NCBI RefSeq assembly: GCF_016888135.1
Contig: NZ_JACSWB010000218.1
Span: 1-64,000 of the forward strand
Direction of reading: 5' to 3'
Source: Leptolyngbya sp. CCY15150
Lineage (GTDB): Bacteria > Cyanobacteriota > Cyanobacteriia > RECH01
Length of the DNA stretch: 64,000 nucleotides
The notes under the pieces were generated by a model. The model was not told where the DNA came from and made no database searches. It saw only the letters and a list, made by a program, of their open reading frames with translations. Position numbers and translations under genes: made by a program. Position 1 is the first letter of the stretch. Every line of letters begins with the position of its first letter. Positions 28,115 to 38,083 of the stretch are shown piece after piece.

Positions 28115-28264
28115 ATGAGCCTGGGGGTGAGCGATCGCCCCCCAGCAGGGCCATTCAACAAAAACAACGGCAACGGCCCGGATCCCCAGTCGTTGTCGTT
28201 GTCGAGTACCATAGATGACTGGGCCAACCGGGTATTGATGAGTTTTAAGGATTTCAACGGATGA
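28115..28264 (+). CDS. Candidate 49-residue small protein coupled to DUF3177
   Basis: An ATG frame of 49 codons reads through the gap between the synthetase fusion and the DUF3177 gene. Its TGA overlaps the ATG of DUF3177 (ATGA at 28261-28264), the geometry of translational coupling. The product is polar with an Asn/Gly-rich middle and ends STIDDWANRVLMSFKDFNG. No family is recognised and the ribosome-binding site is weak. Chance occurrence is possible. Confidence 0.4.
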   Translation: MSLGVSDRPPAGPFNKNNGNGPDPQSLSLSSTIDDWANRVLMSFKDFNG

Positions 28265-28854
28265 CGGATGAGTTGCTGCGATCGCTCGTTTGGACAGATT
28301 ATCGCTTGGCGGTCTTATTTGCCGTCCTAGTCCCACTCATCCTCTTGGTGTGGGCAGCGGTCAAAAAAGCCGAAGCCATCCAGCGGCTCCTGGTGATCTA
28401 TTGGCGCGTATCCAGTCTGCTGGCGATCACCGTCTATCTCATGATTGGTGGATTGCCCCTCAGCTTTATCTCCGCCCTCGCTGCCCGCATTTTGATCCCG
28501 GTGGGGCTATGGTTCTGGGCCGACCTCAACGAAGAAATTGATGACCAGCGCCGCACCCCCATCAAACTAACCTTCACGGCTTGGCGCTGGGCCATGACCG
28601 TCTATATGGGTCTGGGAGCGATCGCCCAACTCCTGACCCTGCCCTGTGCCGTATCCCAAACCGCCTTTGCCGGCACCGCCTGTCAAGTGTGGCTTGAGGC
28701 TCCGCTGATCTTCCGAGACTTTTTCCACGGTGGCTCCAGTCGCGGATTTCTCGGCTTTTGGGGGATTGTCGGCCTGGTGATCTACGTGATTTACCTTGGC
28801 TACTTTGTCTTTGTTCGGCTGAATCGTCAGGGGCGATCGGCGGTGCAAGACTAG
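28261..28854 (+). CDS. DUF3177 family membrane protein
   Basis: Cyanobacterial integral-membrane protein of 197 residues with about five hydrophobic segments and a charged loop LNEEIDDQRRTP near residue 90. Two Cys (LPCAVSQTAFAGTAC) on the same predicted loop could form a disulfide. Function unknown. Its start overlaps the stop of the small ORF before it; its TAG stop is part of the CTAG end of dispersed repeat copy 2. Confidence 0.75.
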   Translation: MTDELLRSLVWTDYRLAVLFAVLVPLILLVWAAVKKAEAIQRLLVIYWRVSSLLAITVYLMIGGLPLSFISALAARILIPVGLWFWADLNEEIDDQRRTPIKLTFTAWRWAMTVYMGLGAIAQLLTLPCAVSQTAFAGTACQVWLEAPLIFRDFFHGGSSRGFLGFWGIVGLVIYVIYLGYFVFVRLNRQGRSAVQD

Positions 28855-28961
28855 TACCGCAAGACAGAAGAACGAAGACAGAAAAACGAAAAGGAATGCC
28901 AGGACCCACAAGGTTTTTCGCTTCAGCAACTAGGTGAGTTACTTACGACTCAGAGCACTAG
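28851..28961 (+). repeat. CTAG-ended dispersed repeat, copy 2
   Basis: 111-bp copy with the same ends (CTAGTACCGCAAGA at the left, TCAGAGCACTAG at the right) and two 14-bp AGAARAACGAAGAC-type units. The hairpin arm of the other copies is degraded here. The left CTAG supplies the TAG stop of DUF3177 (28852-28854). Confidence 0.85.
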
Positions 28962-29077
28962 CTCAACACCGGCAACTCGATGTCGCGCTTGTACAGGTTT
29001 ATAACGTCCAGTGAGTTGCCATGGTTTAACCACTTGGCGTTCTTTATATCAACCATGATGGAAGGGGGCTCTCTGCT

Positions 29078-29380
29078 ATGGCAGCCACATCCCTAGGGGT
29101 TCGCCTAGAGAACTATACGTTGAAATGTCCGCAGGAAGTGCTGATGGTGCATGCCCAGCTTGGGGACGACATGGATCAAATTGTTATCTTCCGAGGCTTT
29201 TCCAGTTCCCTCATGCATCCCACCGCCTACGATCCCGACGTGCCAGTTTTGTCAGCCCAAGCTGACATTACCGCCATCGATCGCTTGGAGGGCCCCTACG
29301 ATCCCAGCCAGCCTCGCTACCTGCAGCGGGGATTAACCCTAGGTGATATGGAGCAGTTGATGCAGGCTGCTGGCGTCTAA
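29078..29380 (+). CDS. DUF7734-like small conserved protein
   Basis: 100-residue soluble protein, probably of the DUF7734 family known from cyanobacteria and plastids; function unknown. Visible features: MVHAQLGDDMDQIVIFRGFSS and YDPSQPRYLQRGLTLGDMEQL. There is no membrane segment. The start ATG 29078 is preceded by a GGGGGC-type box. The family name is from memory of the motif wording and is less certain than the gene itself. Confidence 0.6.
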   Translation: MAATSLGVRLENYTLKCPQEVLMVHAQLGDDMDQIVIFRGFSSSLMHPTAYDPDVPVLSAQADITAIDRLEGPYDPSQPRYLQRGLTLGDMEQLMQAAGV

Positions 29381-29711
29381 TGGATCACCCAGCTCTATCC
29401 GGCGATAGTTGGTACTGGATCCTTAGTCTTGGTAGACTGGAGTATCTCATCCCTAGTGATGATACGCATCCAACGTAGAGCAACGAGTTTTGCAGATTGC
29501 GCCGTGGCTTCATGGCATGATCGATAGCAGATTACCTTTCCAAATCCAGAGACGTTGAGTGTCTATCCCAACAAATGCCTCTCTCACGGTTGCAGAGATG
29601 GTTGTCTCCGTCCATGATCGGGTTGGCAAAGGCGATCGCCTAAGTCTAGGTGAGACCTTGATTGAACAGAATGCGTGTGTAACAACGGGACTTCATGCAA
29701 TTGAGCGAGCA

Positions 29712-30476
29712 ATGCGTATGGTAGGTATAGCACTGGAACATCCCGACCTTGATCTAGATACTGTTAATCAGAGCTTGACGGGGTTGAGTGCAACGCGAAT
29801 GGTTGAATGGGCCGCTGAAACGTTTCAAGATGGCTTGGTGATGAGCACCAGCTTTGGCATTCAGTCGGCGGTGATGTTACATCTCGTTACGTCGGTGGTG
29901 CCCACGATTCCGGTGATCTGGGTTGACACCGGTTATTTGCCAGCTAAGACCTATCGGTTTGCCGAACAGTTGAGCGATCGCCTCCAGCTCAACCTGAAGG
30001 TCTATCAATCGCCGATCAGTCCTGCCCGCATGGAAGCGCTCCATGGGCAGCTTTGGTCAAAAGATGATGTGGAATCTCTCAACGTCTACGATCAAATGCG
30101 TAAGGTTGAACCGATGCAGCGGGCCCTGCGAGAGCTAGGGGCAACGGCCTGGCTGGCTGGGCTGCGCAGCGACCAAACCGATCACCGCAGCACCCTGCGC
30201 TGGGTGAATCGCCAGCGGGGTCTTTACAAGATTTTGCCCATCCTCGATTGGCACGCCAAGACGGTGTATGAGTACTTGCAAGCCCATGATCTGCCCTACC
30301 ATCCTATGTTTGATGAGGGCTATATGACTGTGGGCGACTGGCATTCGAGCCGGCCGATTACCGCCATGGATGACCATGAACGGGACACCCGCTTCCATGG
30401 TCTGAAGCAAGAATGTGGCCTGCATTTACCCCAAACGCCGGGGGAAGAAGAAAGCCTGAATTCTAGCTCCCTCTAG
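29712..30476 (+). CDS. cysH: Phosphoadenylyl-sulfate (PAPS) reductase
   Basis: Reduces PAPS to sulfite in assimilatory sulfate reduction, using thioredoxin. Recognised by [34 protein letters not shown] and the C-terminal [15 protein letters not shown] with the single catalytic Cys. The paired cysteines that bind the [4Fe-4S] cluster of APS reductases are absent, so the substrate is most likely PAPS. The frame continues to GTG 29559, but those 51 codons are not family-like; the start is put at Met 29712 or 29718. It is convergent with the protease gene. Confidence 0.92.
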   Translation: MRMVGIALEHPDLDLDTVNQSLTGLSATRMVEWAAETFQDGLVMSTSFGIQSAVMLHLVTSVVPTIPVIWVDTGYLPAKTYRFAEQLSDRLQLNLKVYQSPISPARMEALHGQLWSKDDVESLNVYDQMRKVEPMQRALRELGATAWLAGLRSDQTDHRSTLRWVNRQRGLYKILPILDWHAKTVYEYLQAHDLPYHPMFDEGYMTVGDWHSSRPITAMDDHERDTRFHGLKQECGLHLPQTPGEEESLNSSSL

Positions 30477-30479
30477 CCG

Positions 30480-31682
30480 CTAACGAATTTGGGCTGTTTG
30501 AGCGATCGCCACCAAGGGTAAGCGATCGGGGTAGGCTTGGTCTGCCTTAATCTGCTGGACAATCTCTTCGTTGATGGGTTGTTTGAGCCCCTTAGACAGT
30601 GCCCGCACAATATCGCCGCGATCGAGTAAACCTGCGATCGCTCCGGTTGGCGATCGCACGAGAAGCCATGGGTAGGGCTGCTGCTCTAGCCGATCAATAG
30701 CATCGGCTAGACATAGGTTCTCATCCACAATAGGTAAAGTCTCTAGGGGCTGAGTTATGGCACTCACGGGGGATCTGGCCCAGTCAGCAGAGGGGATCTG
30801 GTGCAGGTCGTCTAGCCGCAGCACGCCCTGATAGACACCCTCAGCCACCACAAAGCAGCAGTTGGGCGGCGGTTGTCCCATGAGGTAGCGATCGCCAAAG
30901 TCTTGTAGGGTCTGCGTTGCTTCAATGCTGATAAAATCTCGGGTCATCGCTTGGGAAACCGTTAGCCGCAGCAGCAAACTTTGCAGGGTGGCAAACTGCT
31001 GATGGGCATTGGCATGGCGCAGACCAAACCAGCCCAGCAAGGCAATCCACAGAACGCTCACCATGGCATAGCGGACGAGTAAGACCAGACTGAGGGCGAT
31101 CGCCAATCCACCCAGTAGCCAGCCAGCTCGGGCCGCCCAGCGTACGCCTTGGATGCGGCTTCCCGTGAGTTTCCAGATGGCCGACTTGAGCACCTGACCG
31201 CCATCGAGGGGTAAGCCCGGCAGCATATTGAACAAGGCCAGCATTAAATTGATCCCCGCCAAGTTGGCCACCACCATTCTGCCCGGTGACCCGTTGGGCA
31301 GCAGGCCTTCCAGCAAAGCCAGCACCATGTATAGCCCAAAACTCATCGATGGGCCAGCGATCGCCACCTGAAAAGCCTGCCCCGGCGTTTTAGATTCTTG
31401 GCTGATCGTGGCCATGCCGCCAAATAGGAAAAGGGTAATCGACTGCACTGGAATGGCGTGGGAGCGGGCTACTAAACTATGCCCCAGCTCATGCAAAACC
31501 ACCGATAAAAATAGCGCCAATGCCATGGTTAATGCAGCGATCCAGACCATCGTGGGTTGCCAATCCATCATCTGCCACGTTGTGCCATAGGCGTAGGTTA
31601 CCACCGCCAGAATGATGAACCAAGAGGGGGCAATGAGAATGGGAATGCCCAGGATGGAACCAATGCGCCAGCCAGTGTTCAT
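30480..31682 (-). CDS. Site-2-type membrane metalloprotease with CBS domains
   Basis: Intramembrane zinc protease (M50B, site-2 protease family) that cleaves membrane-bound substrates such as anti-sigma factors. HELGHSLVARS carries the zinc-binding His pair and catalytic Glu; the third ligand is in LPGLPLDGGQVL. Several membrane segments fill residues 10-220, followed by two CBS domains (about 240-390) that usually sense adenine nucleotides. The start is Met 31682, as the upstream 22 codons are not family-like. Substrate unknown. Confidence 0.92.
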   Translation of the reverse strand: MNTGWRIGSILGIPILIAPSWFIILAVVTYAYGTTWQMMDWQPTMVWIAALTMALALFLSVVLHELGHSLVARSHAIPVQSITLFLFGGMATISQESKTPGQAFQVAIAGPSMSFGLYMVLALLEGLLPNGSPGRMVVANLAGINLMLALFNMLPGLPLDGGQVLKSAIWKLTGSRIQGVRWAARAGWLLGGLAIALSLVLLVRYAMVSVLWIALLGWFGLRHANAHQQFATLQSLLLRLTVSQAMTRDFISIEATQTLQDFGDRYLMGQPPPNCCFVVAEGVYQGVLRLDDLHQIPSADWARSPVSAITQPLETLPIVDENLCLADAIDRLEQQPYPWLLVRSPTGAIAGLLDRGDIVRALSKGLKQPINEEIVQQIKADQAYPDRLPLVAIAQTAQIR

Positions 31683-31899
31683 CGCTAGTATCTGCCTGCG
31701 ATCGCCTCCCCCATTATGGGCGATCGCCTCGACGTTGTTGCTACCCATCTACTTCGTTGGCGCATTCTCCAACTTAAAACCTCAAGTATCCCCAGCAATT
31801 TTTTGAATTTCGCGATCCAGGCTTGTCTTGTGGGTACATTGAGGTCAAGATGGACTCACTTCAGTCTTTCTCTGCCTCTACCTTCAAACGCTAAGCATT

Positions 31900-32823
31900 A
31901 TGGGTGTTTTGTTAAAGTGTGCTACCTGCGGTGGCAAAGTTTCATCCGCTGCCAAAGCCTGTCCTCACTGTGGAGAACCCGATTTTCATGGAGATGGCAT
32001 TGCCGATTGCAGGGTAGACGACAAGACGCTTGAGAATGGCCTAGCGACGGTCTCATCGTCTCTCATGCCAGAAGCTGCTGAGGTCGCCGAGACACTGGCT
32101 AATGGCAGCACCTACCCCGAACCAGAGACCACCCTGCAGGTTGTGGAGACAGAGACGGTGGACGCTGAACCTGCGCCCGCGCCTACCCGATCGATTCCTC
32201 TGATCGTCCATTGGGCATCCCTCGGCTGTTTGTCCGAGATTCAGCAAAGTATCGCCGAGTTTCCCGACGTCAATGTGACCGGTGATGATGGCTACACCGC
32301 CCTCCATGCTGCCGCGCAGCAAGGACATGCGGAGGTGGTGCAGTTTTTGCTCACCCATGGCGCAAACTGCGGCGTGCGCTTCAAGCCCGATCGCCCCTCT
32401 CCCTACGCTGGGTTCACGCCTTTGATGCTGGCGGAAAAAACGGGAAATCACGATGTGGCTGAACTCATTCGCACCAAGATGGAAGCCGATCAGGCCCAGC
32501 GCATAGCCGCATCCCCACGCCCCCGCAGTCAGCATTCGCCCATCGCCAAGCAAGCGATCGCGGATGTGGCCGCCTCAGCGCGCCAGTCGCAGCCCCGTGT
32601 CGTTAACCACAACCATACCTTGGGCGACAAGCACCTAGACGTGGTCTATGTTTTTTCTAACCGCAGCGATCTGCAAACGGCTCGGCGCAATGGCAAATGC
32701 GAATGGCTGCAGTTTGAAACCCGAGCTGCCCTCCGCAAGCGTGGCTTTCCGCTGCAGATCTATCCAACCATCAATATTTGGTTTAAAGATAAGACAGAAT
32801 TTTATGGCAACGAGGGACGATAG
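31900..32823 (+). CDS. Zinc-ribbon and ankyrin-repeat protein
   Basis: Cytosolic 307-residue protein without a recognised full-length family. Residues 5-30 form a zinc ribbon (CATCGGKVSSAAKACPHCG). Two or so ankyrin repeats follow at about 100-190 (GDDGYTALHAAAQQGHAEVVQFLLTHGA). The C-terminal 70 residues (HLDVVYVFSNRSDLQ...YPTINIWFKDKTEFYGNEG) are of unknown fold. The next gene, a GNAT, starts 4 bp past the stop, so the two are probably an operon. Confidence 0.8.
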   Translation: MGVLLKCATCGGKVSSAAKACPHCGEPDFHGDGIADCRVDDKTLENGLATVSSSLMPEAAEVAETLANGSTYPEPETTLQVVETETVDAEPAPAPTRSIPLIVHWASLGCLSEIQQSIAEFPDVNVTGDDGYTALHAAAQQGHAEVVQFLLTHGANCGVRFKPDRPSPYAGFTPLMLAEKTGNHDVAELIRTKMEADQAQRIAASPRPRSQHSPIAKQAIADVAASARQSQPRVVNHNHTLGDKHLDVVYVFSNRSDLQTARRNGKCEWLQFETRAALRKRGFPLQIYPTINIWFKDKTEFYGNEGR

Positions 32824-32826
32824 ACG

Positions 32827-33666
32827 GTGACTCAGGACGACTTCATCATTCGTCAGATGACGCCAGCGGATCTAGAGCTAGCGTTAGATTGGGCGGCGGC
32901 AGAGGGCTGGAATCCAGGGCTAACCGATGCGATCGCTTTCCATCAAACTGACGCTAAGGGGTTTTTGATGGGGCATATCGGGGATCAGCCCGCGGGCTCC
33001 ATCGCGGCGGTGCGCTATGGCGATCGCTATGGCTTCCTTGGCCTCTACATTGTGCAACCGCAGTGGCGCGGGCGCGGCTATGGGATGCAGCTCTGGCAGG
33101 CAGGGCTACAGATCCTCGGCGATCGCACCTTGGCCCTAGACGGCGTTCTGGCCCAGGTGGACAACTACCAAACCTTTGGCTTCAAAACTGCCCATCACCA
33201 TATTCGCTACGAAGGGTTGGGAGAAGCCTATGCCAAACAGGCCGGCGTTGTGCCCCTGCGAGATATTCCCTTCACCACCCTGCTGGACTATGACACCCAG
33301 CATTTCCTCGACCGCCGTCCCACCTTTCTACAGGCCTGGGTGGGTCTCAATGAAGGGTATGCCTTTCTAGAACATGGGCAACTTCTCGGCTACGGCGTCA
33401 TTCGGGCCACCCGCCGAGGTTTCAAACTTGGCCCCTTGTTTGCCGACCGGCCAGCGATCGCCCAGGCCCTCTTCCAGGCATTGCTCACCCATGCCATCGG
33501 TCAACCGGTATTTCTCGACTGCCCCGATGCCAATCCGGAGGCGATCGCCCTGGCCGAAACCCACGATATGAAACCCGTGTTCACCTGCGCCCGCATGTAT
33601 ACCCAAGCGCCACCGCCCCTGCCCCTGGCTAAAATTTTCGGCGTCACCACCCTAGAGCTAGGCTAG
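32827..33666 (+). CDS. GNAT family acetyltransferase
   Basis: Acetyl-CoA-dependent N-acetyltransferase, 279 residues. The N-terminal GNAT domain has the CoA-binding signature QWRGRGYGMQLWQ and a beta-strand FLGLYIVQP; the C-terminal half resembles the second domain of YitH/DUF1248-type GNATs. It starts with GTG four bases after the ankyrin gene stop, suggesting coupling and possibly shared substrate recognition. Substrate unknown. The 3' end overlaps convergent rsmG by 9 bp. Confidence 0.88.
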   Translation: MTQDDFIIRQMTPADLELALDWAAAEGWNPGLTDAIAFHQTDAKGFLMGHIGDQPAGSIAAVRYGDRYGFLGLYIVQPQWRGRGYGMQLWQAGLQILGDRTLALDGVLAQVDNYQTFGFKTAHHHIRYEGLGEAYAKQAGVVPLRDIPFTTLLDYDTQHFLDRRPTFLQAWVGLNEGYAFLEHGQLLGYGVIRATRRGFKLGPLFADRPAIAQALFQALLTHAIGQPVFLDCPDANPEAIALAETHDMKPVFTCARMYTQAPPPLPLAKIFGVTTLELG

Positions 33667-34407
33667 TAAGGGCTGCTGTTTGGGAATGCCCACGGCACGG
33701 GGATAGGCTGCGGGCGTAGCCGCCACTTTGGTGAGGTAGATACTATGGCGCACGCCTTGGGTAATGGGGGTCTCAAAAGCATCCACCTGAGCGATCGCCC
33801 CGCCCAACTGCCGAGCCACCGCCTGCAACTGCTGCTCCTCCTCCACTGTCCACTGCCCGCGATAGAGCACCACCTGCCCCCCCAGCTTCACCAAGGGCAG
33901 GGCATATTCAGCGCAGGTGGCCACCGATGCCACTGCCCGCACCAGTACCCAGTCGTACTGTTCCCGGTGGGTCGGCAAATGACCTAGGGTTTCCACCCGA
34001 CCCACCATGGGTATGACGTTGGTCAACTCCAACAGCGGCAGTGCTGCCTGCACCACGTCAATCTTTTTGCGGGTCGAGTCGAGCAGGGTCAAGTCCCAAT
34101 CTGGACGAGCGATCGCCAAGGGCAACCCCGGAAAGCCGGCCCCTGTGCCCACATCCATCACCCGCGCTGGCGCTGCATTGGCCAACCCCATCCCCACCCC
34201 CCGCAAAGAATCCCACAGATGCTTTTCCCAAAAGTCGAGGGGCTCGGTAATCCGCGTGAGGTTGACGTGCTGGTTGGCATCGAGGATATAGGCATAGAGG
34301 GTCTGAAACTGATCCTGCTGGGCAGGGGTAGGTTGCCAGGCAAGAGTCTCTTGCCAGATATCGAGCTGGCTGGGCAAGGAAGCGGTAGAAGGCAAATCGG
34401 ACGTCAT
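33658..34407 (-). CDS. rsmG: 16S rRNA (guanine-527-N7)-methyltransferase
   Basis: SAM-dependent methyltransferase acting on G527 in the 530 loop of 16S rRNA (RsmG/GidB). SAM-binding motif is VMDVGTGAGFPGLPLA, followed by LTLLDSTRKKIDV; length about 249 from Met 34407. A longer start at 34419 is possible but adds only four residues. Its 3' end overlaps the GNAT gene by 9 bp. Confidence 0.94.
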   Translation of the reverse strand: MTSDLPSTASLPSQLDIWQETLAWQPTPAQQDQFQTLYAYILDANQHVNLTRITEPLDFWEKHLWDSLRGVGMGLANAAPARVMDVGTGAGFPGLPLAIARPDWDLTLLDSTRKKIDVVQAALPLLELTNVIPMVGRVETLGHLPTHREQYDWVLVRAVASVATCAEYALPLVKLGGQVVLYRGQWTVEEEQQLQAVARQLGGAIAQVDAFETPITQGVRHSIYLTKVAATPAAYPRAVGIPKQQPLLA

Positions 34408-34471
34408 AGCTAATAACAAGAGGTGGTTTATGAGGGGCGATCGCCCACTGGATCGTGAATAGAGAATGTCT

Positions 34472-35140
34472 TTAAGCCATCGATGAATCGAGACTGGGCG
34501 CTAGGGTGGCGGGATCGGCGACCTGTAATTCTCCATGCTGCATTGTCCAACACCGGTCAGCGATCGCCAGCAAGTCTCCCGGTTCATGGGTGACAATCAA
34601 CAGCGTCCAGTCTGCCTTGAGCACCGATAGTAAACTCACCAACTGTTGACGCATTGACCAATCTAGCCCCGCCGTCGGTTCATCCAGCAGTAAAAGATAG
34701 GGTTGGCGAATCAGTTGCACAGCCAACGCCAGGCGACGCTGTTGCCCACCGCTGAGAGCATGAGGATTGGCCGACAGCGGTAGATGGGCCAAGCCAACCT
34801 TTGCTAGGGTTTGCTCCATCGTTTCCCGATTCAGCTCCGGATGCCCAAGGCGCAGCTCACTCAGCAGCGTGTTGCCACAAAAATGCCGTTCTGGAAACTG
34901 AAAGACGAGCCCTCCTAGATCCTGGAGCTGATCGGGGGAGAGCACTTGGCTGCGCCAGCGAATCCGTCCCGATGTTTTGGAGGCTAGGCCTGCCAAAATT
35001 TCTAGCAGCGTACTTTTGCCAGAGCCACTGGGGCCAATCACTAACCCCAGTTGTTGGGGCGCTAGCTCCAAGCCAATGGACTTAAGGATCGGCTCAGCAG
35101 TAGCCGCTGGATGGTAAGACAGGTTCTCAATGTACAGCAT
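34472..35140 (-). CDS. ABC transporter ATPase (CbiO/EcfA-like)
   Basis: 222-residue ATP-binding subunit with Walker A GPSGSGKST, signature LSGGQQRRLALAV, Walker B LLLDEP and H-loop VTHEP. Compact size and FQFPERHFCGNTLLSEL at the Q-loop are typical of energy-coupling-factor (CbiO/EcfA) ATPases and of the plastid NAP14-type relatives. No permease is adjacent. Substrate unknown. Confidence 0.88.
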   Translation of the reverse strand: MLYIENLSYHPAATAEPILKSIGLELAPQQLGLVIGPSGSGKSTLLEILAGLASKTSGRIRWRSQVLSPDQLQDLGGLVFQFPERHFCGNTLLSELRLGHPELNRETMEQTLAKVGLAHLPLSANPHALSGGQQRRLALAVQLIRQPYLLLLDEPTAGLDWSMRQQLVSLLSVLKADWTLLIVTHEPGDLLAIADRCWTMQHGELQVADPATLAPSLDSSMA

Positions 35141-35525
35141 TCAGATGTCCAGAATTTCAGGTCGTTCACGCAGTTTTCGGAGGGGCGATCGCCTTTTAGT
35201 CTGCCAAGATGCTTCTTGCTGCCAAGATTTGGGTCGGCTTAGGTCTGCATCATGGAGAGCGATCGCCAGCTTTTCTATTCTAGGGCGACGATCTGGCACA
35301 TTCCCTACCCCCGATTTCCCACAGGCAAGCTAAAGTAAGGCCAAGCCTCCTCCGCTCCATGGCCAGATCCCAGTGTAGACTCCAGCCAAGGGTTCGCATC
35401 CCCATCGATGACCTGATCGATTCCATGATGCCCAACGCCCTATGCCATGGGAATGATGCGCAGGAGCGCCATTGCATGAATCCTAGTATGGAAACCGCAC
35501 GATAGCATTACCAAGGAGCAATTCT
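35141..35525. other. Gene-free stretch between divergent genes
   Basis: About 385 bp. Short frames on both strands here have no supporting start or composition. It probably contains the promoters for the ABC ATPase gene (-) and the coiled-coil gene (+). Confidence 0.35.
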
Positions 35526-35921
35526 ATGACCTCTGATTTCAACACTCCCCAAACCCCTGTGGTGCTAGATGACGATTCGTCAGCGACTCCGGCTGAGCTA
35601 GCAGAGGTGAAAAATGAAACCCAGGCGCTGATTGAAGCCATTCGCGCCAAGGCTCAGGTGGAAGCACAACAGGCCGGTGAGTTCACGCGGGAAGCCTATT
35701 TGAGTGCCGTGCGCCGCACTCGCGAAACCGTGGAACAAACCAAGCTGTTTGATCCCGACAAAATTGAAGAGTCTATCAACACCATCCACAAAGAAGCTGA
35801 GAAAAACTGGCAGACTATTGCCCAAGAAGTGCAAGATTTTGGCGATCGCCTAACCGAAGCCGCCAAAACTGCCTGGGATATTCTCATGGGCCATGACAAA
35901 GATACGACGCCCAAAAACTAG
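35526..35921 (+). CDS. Small acidic helical protein
   Basis: 131-residue soluble protein, almost wholly helical and coiled-coil-like, with an acidic N-terminal 30 residues and many Glu/Lys. No catalytic motif; I do not recognise a named family. RBS AAGGAGCAA lies 8 bp before ATG. A good terminator follows at 35956. The gene stands alone. Confidence 0.7.
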   Translation: MTSDFNTPQTPVVLDDDSSATPAELAEVKNETQALIEAIRAKAQVEAQQAGEFTREAYLSAVRRTRETVEQTKLFDPDKIEESINTIHKEAEKNWQTIAQEVQDFGDRLTEAAKTAWDILMGHDKDTTPKN

Positions 35922-35955
35922 ACTAGGGCGTGCATCGGTTGACCATAAAGCAACC

Positions 35956-35987
35956 TGGGGCATGGCTAAGCTGTGCCCCATTTTTTA
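35956..35987 (+). terminator. Intrinsic terminator after the small helical protein gene
   Basis: A 7-bp stem TGGGGCA/TGCCCCA with an 11-nt loop is followed by six T residues. Confidence 0.85.
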
Positions 35988-36218
35988 TGAGTTGCGATCG
36001 CTCACCGATCTGAGCCGGACACAATGCAGGATAATAGGAAGGTTTGATTATCATGGGGACACTGGCCGTGCCTTTCCCTAGAACAACAGCCGATCCAATC
36101 TGGAGGGTTAACCGTTTCTAGGATTGCAGCACCCTGGATAGTGACGATCTCAGGTCAGCGCACCAGGTCTTCCTCCGTCTCCGTTCGTTTCACTTTGGCA
36201 ACCGTTTCAACTCTAGCT

Positions 36219-38018
36219 ATGCGAAGTCATTACTGCGGTCAACTCCGTCCTGAACATATCGGCGAAACAGTTACGCTCTACGGCTGGGTCGATCGCCGTC
36301 GAGATCATGGCGGGGTGATTTTTGTCGATTTGCGCGATCGCTCTGGCATCGCCCAAATTGTCAGCGACCCAGAACGGACACCCGCCTCCTATCCTGTGGC
36401 TGAACAGGTGCGCAATGAATATGTGGTGAAGGTGACTGGACGTGTCACCCAGCGGCCAGCCGAGTCCCTCAATCCCAAGCTCCCCAGCGGAGGCGTGGAA
36501 ATTTATGCGGACGAGATCGAGGTGCTCAATGACGTCCGCAAGCCTCTACCGTTTCAAGTATCGGTGGCGGAGCAAGACTCGGTGCGGGAAGAACTGCGGC
36601 TGAAATATCGCTATCTTGATCTCCGCCGCGATCGCATGGCCCGCAATCTCCGCCTGCGCCATGAGGTGATCAAGGCCATGCGCCGCTTTTTGGAAGATCA
36701 AGAAGCTTTTATTGAAGTCGAAACGCCTATCCTCACCCGCTCCACCCCTGAAGGTGCAAGGGACTATCTAGTGCCCAGTCGGGTGAATCCGGGGGAATGG
36801 TTTGCCCTGCCCCAGTCGCCCCAGCTCTTCAAGCAAATCTTGATGGTGTCCGGGTTCGATCGCTACTACCAAATTGCTCGCTGCTTCCGCGATGAAGACC
36901 TCCGGGCCGATCGCCAACCGGAATTCACCCAGCTCGATATGGAAATGAGCTTCATGACCCAGGATGAAATTCTGGAGCTGAATGAGGCCATGGTCTGCCA
37001 TATTTTCAAAGCAGTGAAGGGCATCGACCTACCCCGCCCCTTCCCCCGGCTCACCTATGCTGAGGCCATGGATCGCTATGGCTCCGACAAGCCCGATACC
37101 CGCTACGGTCTGGAGCTAGTAGACGTATCCGACTTGGTGAAAGACTCTGGCTTTAAGGTGTTTTCAGGGGCGATCGCTGCTGGCGGCATGGTGAAAGTGT
37201 TGCCGATTCCCGGCGGCAATGACGCCATTTCCAACGTCCGCATCAAGCCCGGTGGCGATCTGTTTAAGGAAGCCAACGAGGCGGGGGCTAAGGGGCTGGC
37301 CTACATCCGCGTGCGGGACGGCGGCGAGATTGACACCATCGGTGCCATCAAAGACAACCTCAGCGATGAGCAAAAGCAAGAGCTTCTGGCTAGAACCGGA
37401 GCCCAGCCGGGACATCTGCTGCTCTTTGGGGCAGGGGATGCCGCGACGGTCAACAAAACCCTCGATCGCCTGCGCCAGGTGATTGCGCGGCAGATGAACC
37501 TCATTGATCCTGAGAAGCTCAACCTTCTGTGGGTGACGGACTTCCCCATGTTTGAGTGGAATGCTGATGAGAAGCGCCTAGAAGCCCTGCACCATCCCTT
37601 CACTGCGCCCTTCCCCGAGGATGCCCACGACCTGAAAACGGCCCGAGCCCAAGCCTATGACATTGTGTTCAACGGCTTTGAAATTGGTGGCGGCAGTTTG
37701 CGGATCTATCACCCCGATCTACAGGCTAAGGTGTTTGAAACGATTGGTCTATCCGACGAGGAAGCCCGAGGTAAATTCGGATTCTTGCTGGAAGCCTTCG
37801 AGTATGGCACCCCGCCCCATGGCGGCATTGCCTATGGTCTCGATCGCTTAGTGATGCTCTTGGCGGGCGAAGAGTCGATTCGAGATGCGATCGCCTTCCC
37901 CAAAACCCAGCAGGCCCGCTGCTTACTCACCGAAGCTCCGTCTGGCGTAGACCTGAAGCAACTCAAAGAACTGCATGTGGCGTCTACCCATAAGCCCAAG
38001 CCCACGGCTGCAGGTTAA
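36219..38018 (+). CDS. aspS: Aspartyl-tRNA synthetase
   Basis: Class IIb synthetase charging tRNA with aspartate. Order: OB-fold anticodon-binding domain (about 1-105), catalytic core with class II motifs, a GAD insertion, and C-terminal motif 3 region [15 protein letters not shown]. About 600 residues is normal. The long frame begins with GTG 36141, but its first 26 residues are not family-like; the family wording begins MRSHYCG at 36219. Whether it also charges tRNA-Asn cannot be decided from sequence. Terminator at 38042. Confidence 0.95.
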   Translation: MRSHYCGQLRPEHIGETVTLYGWVDRRRDHGGVIFVDLRDRSGIAQIVSDPERTPASYPVAEQVRNEYVVKVTGRVTQRPAESLNPKLPSGGVEIYADEIEVLNDVRKPLPFQVSVAEQDSVREELRLKYRYLDLRRDRMARNLRLRHEVIKAMRRFLEDQEAFIEVETPILTRSTPEGARDYLVPSRVNPGEWFALPQSPQLFKQILMVSGFDRYYQIARCFRDEDLRADRQPEFTQLDMEMSFMTQDEILELNEAMVCHIFKAVKGIDLPRPFPRLTYAEAMDRYGSDKPDTRYGLELVDVSDLVKDSGFKVFSGAIAAGGMVKVLPIPGGNDAISNVRIKPGGDLFKEANEAGAKGLAYIRVRDGGEIDTIGAIKDNLSDEQKQELLARTGAQPGHLLLFGAGDAATVNKTLDRLRQVIARQMNLIDPEKLNLLWVTDFPMFEWNADEKRLEALHHPFTAPFPEDAHDLKTARAQAYDIVFNGFEIGGGSLRIYHPDLQAKVFETIGLSDEEARGKFGFLLEAFEYGTPPHGGIAYGLDRLVMLLAGEESIRDAIAFPKTQQARCLLTEAPSGVDLKQLKELHVASTHKPKPTAAG

Positions 38019-38041
38019 TTATCCATCCTATAGCTATTAAA

Positions 38042-38083
38042 AATGCGATCGCTCTGTACTATCAGGCGATCGCATTCTTTTTA
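38042..38083 (+). terminator. Intrinsic terminator after aspS
   Basis: A perfect 11-bp stem AATGCGATCGC/GCGATCGCATT with a 13-nt loop is followed by CTTTTTAT. The stem incorporates two HIP1 octamers. Confidence 0.9.

Noticed and set aside
29380-29478. 32-codon frame overlapping the DUF7734-like stop (TAATG)
   Set aside because: Very short, Trp/Tyr-rich with no family features; the overlap alone is weak evidence.
30480-31682. IMPDH-like annotation from the CBS pair
   Set aside because: The N-terminal HELGH motif and membrane segments identify a site-2 protease; CBS domains are only its C-terminal regulatory part.
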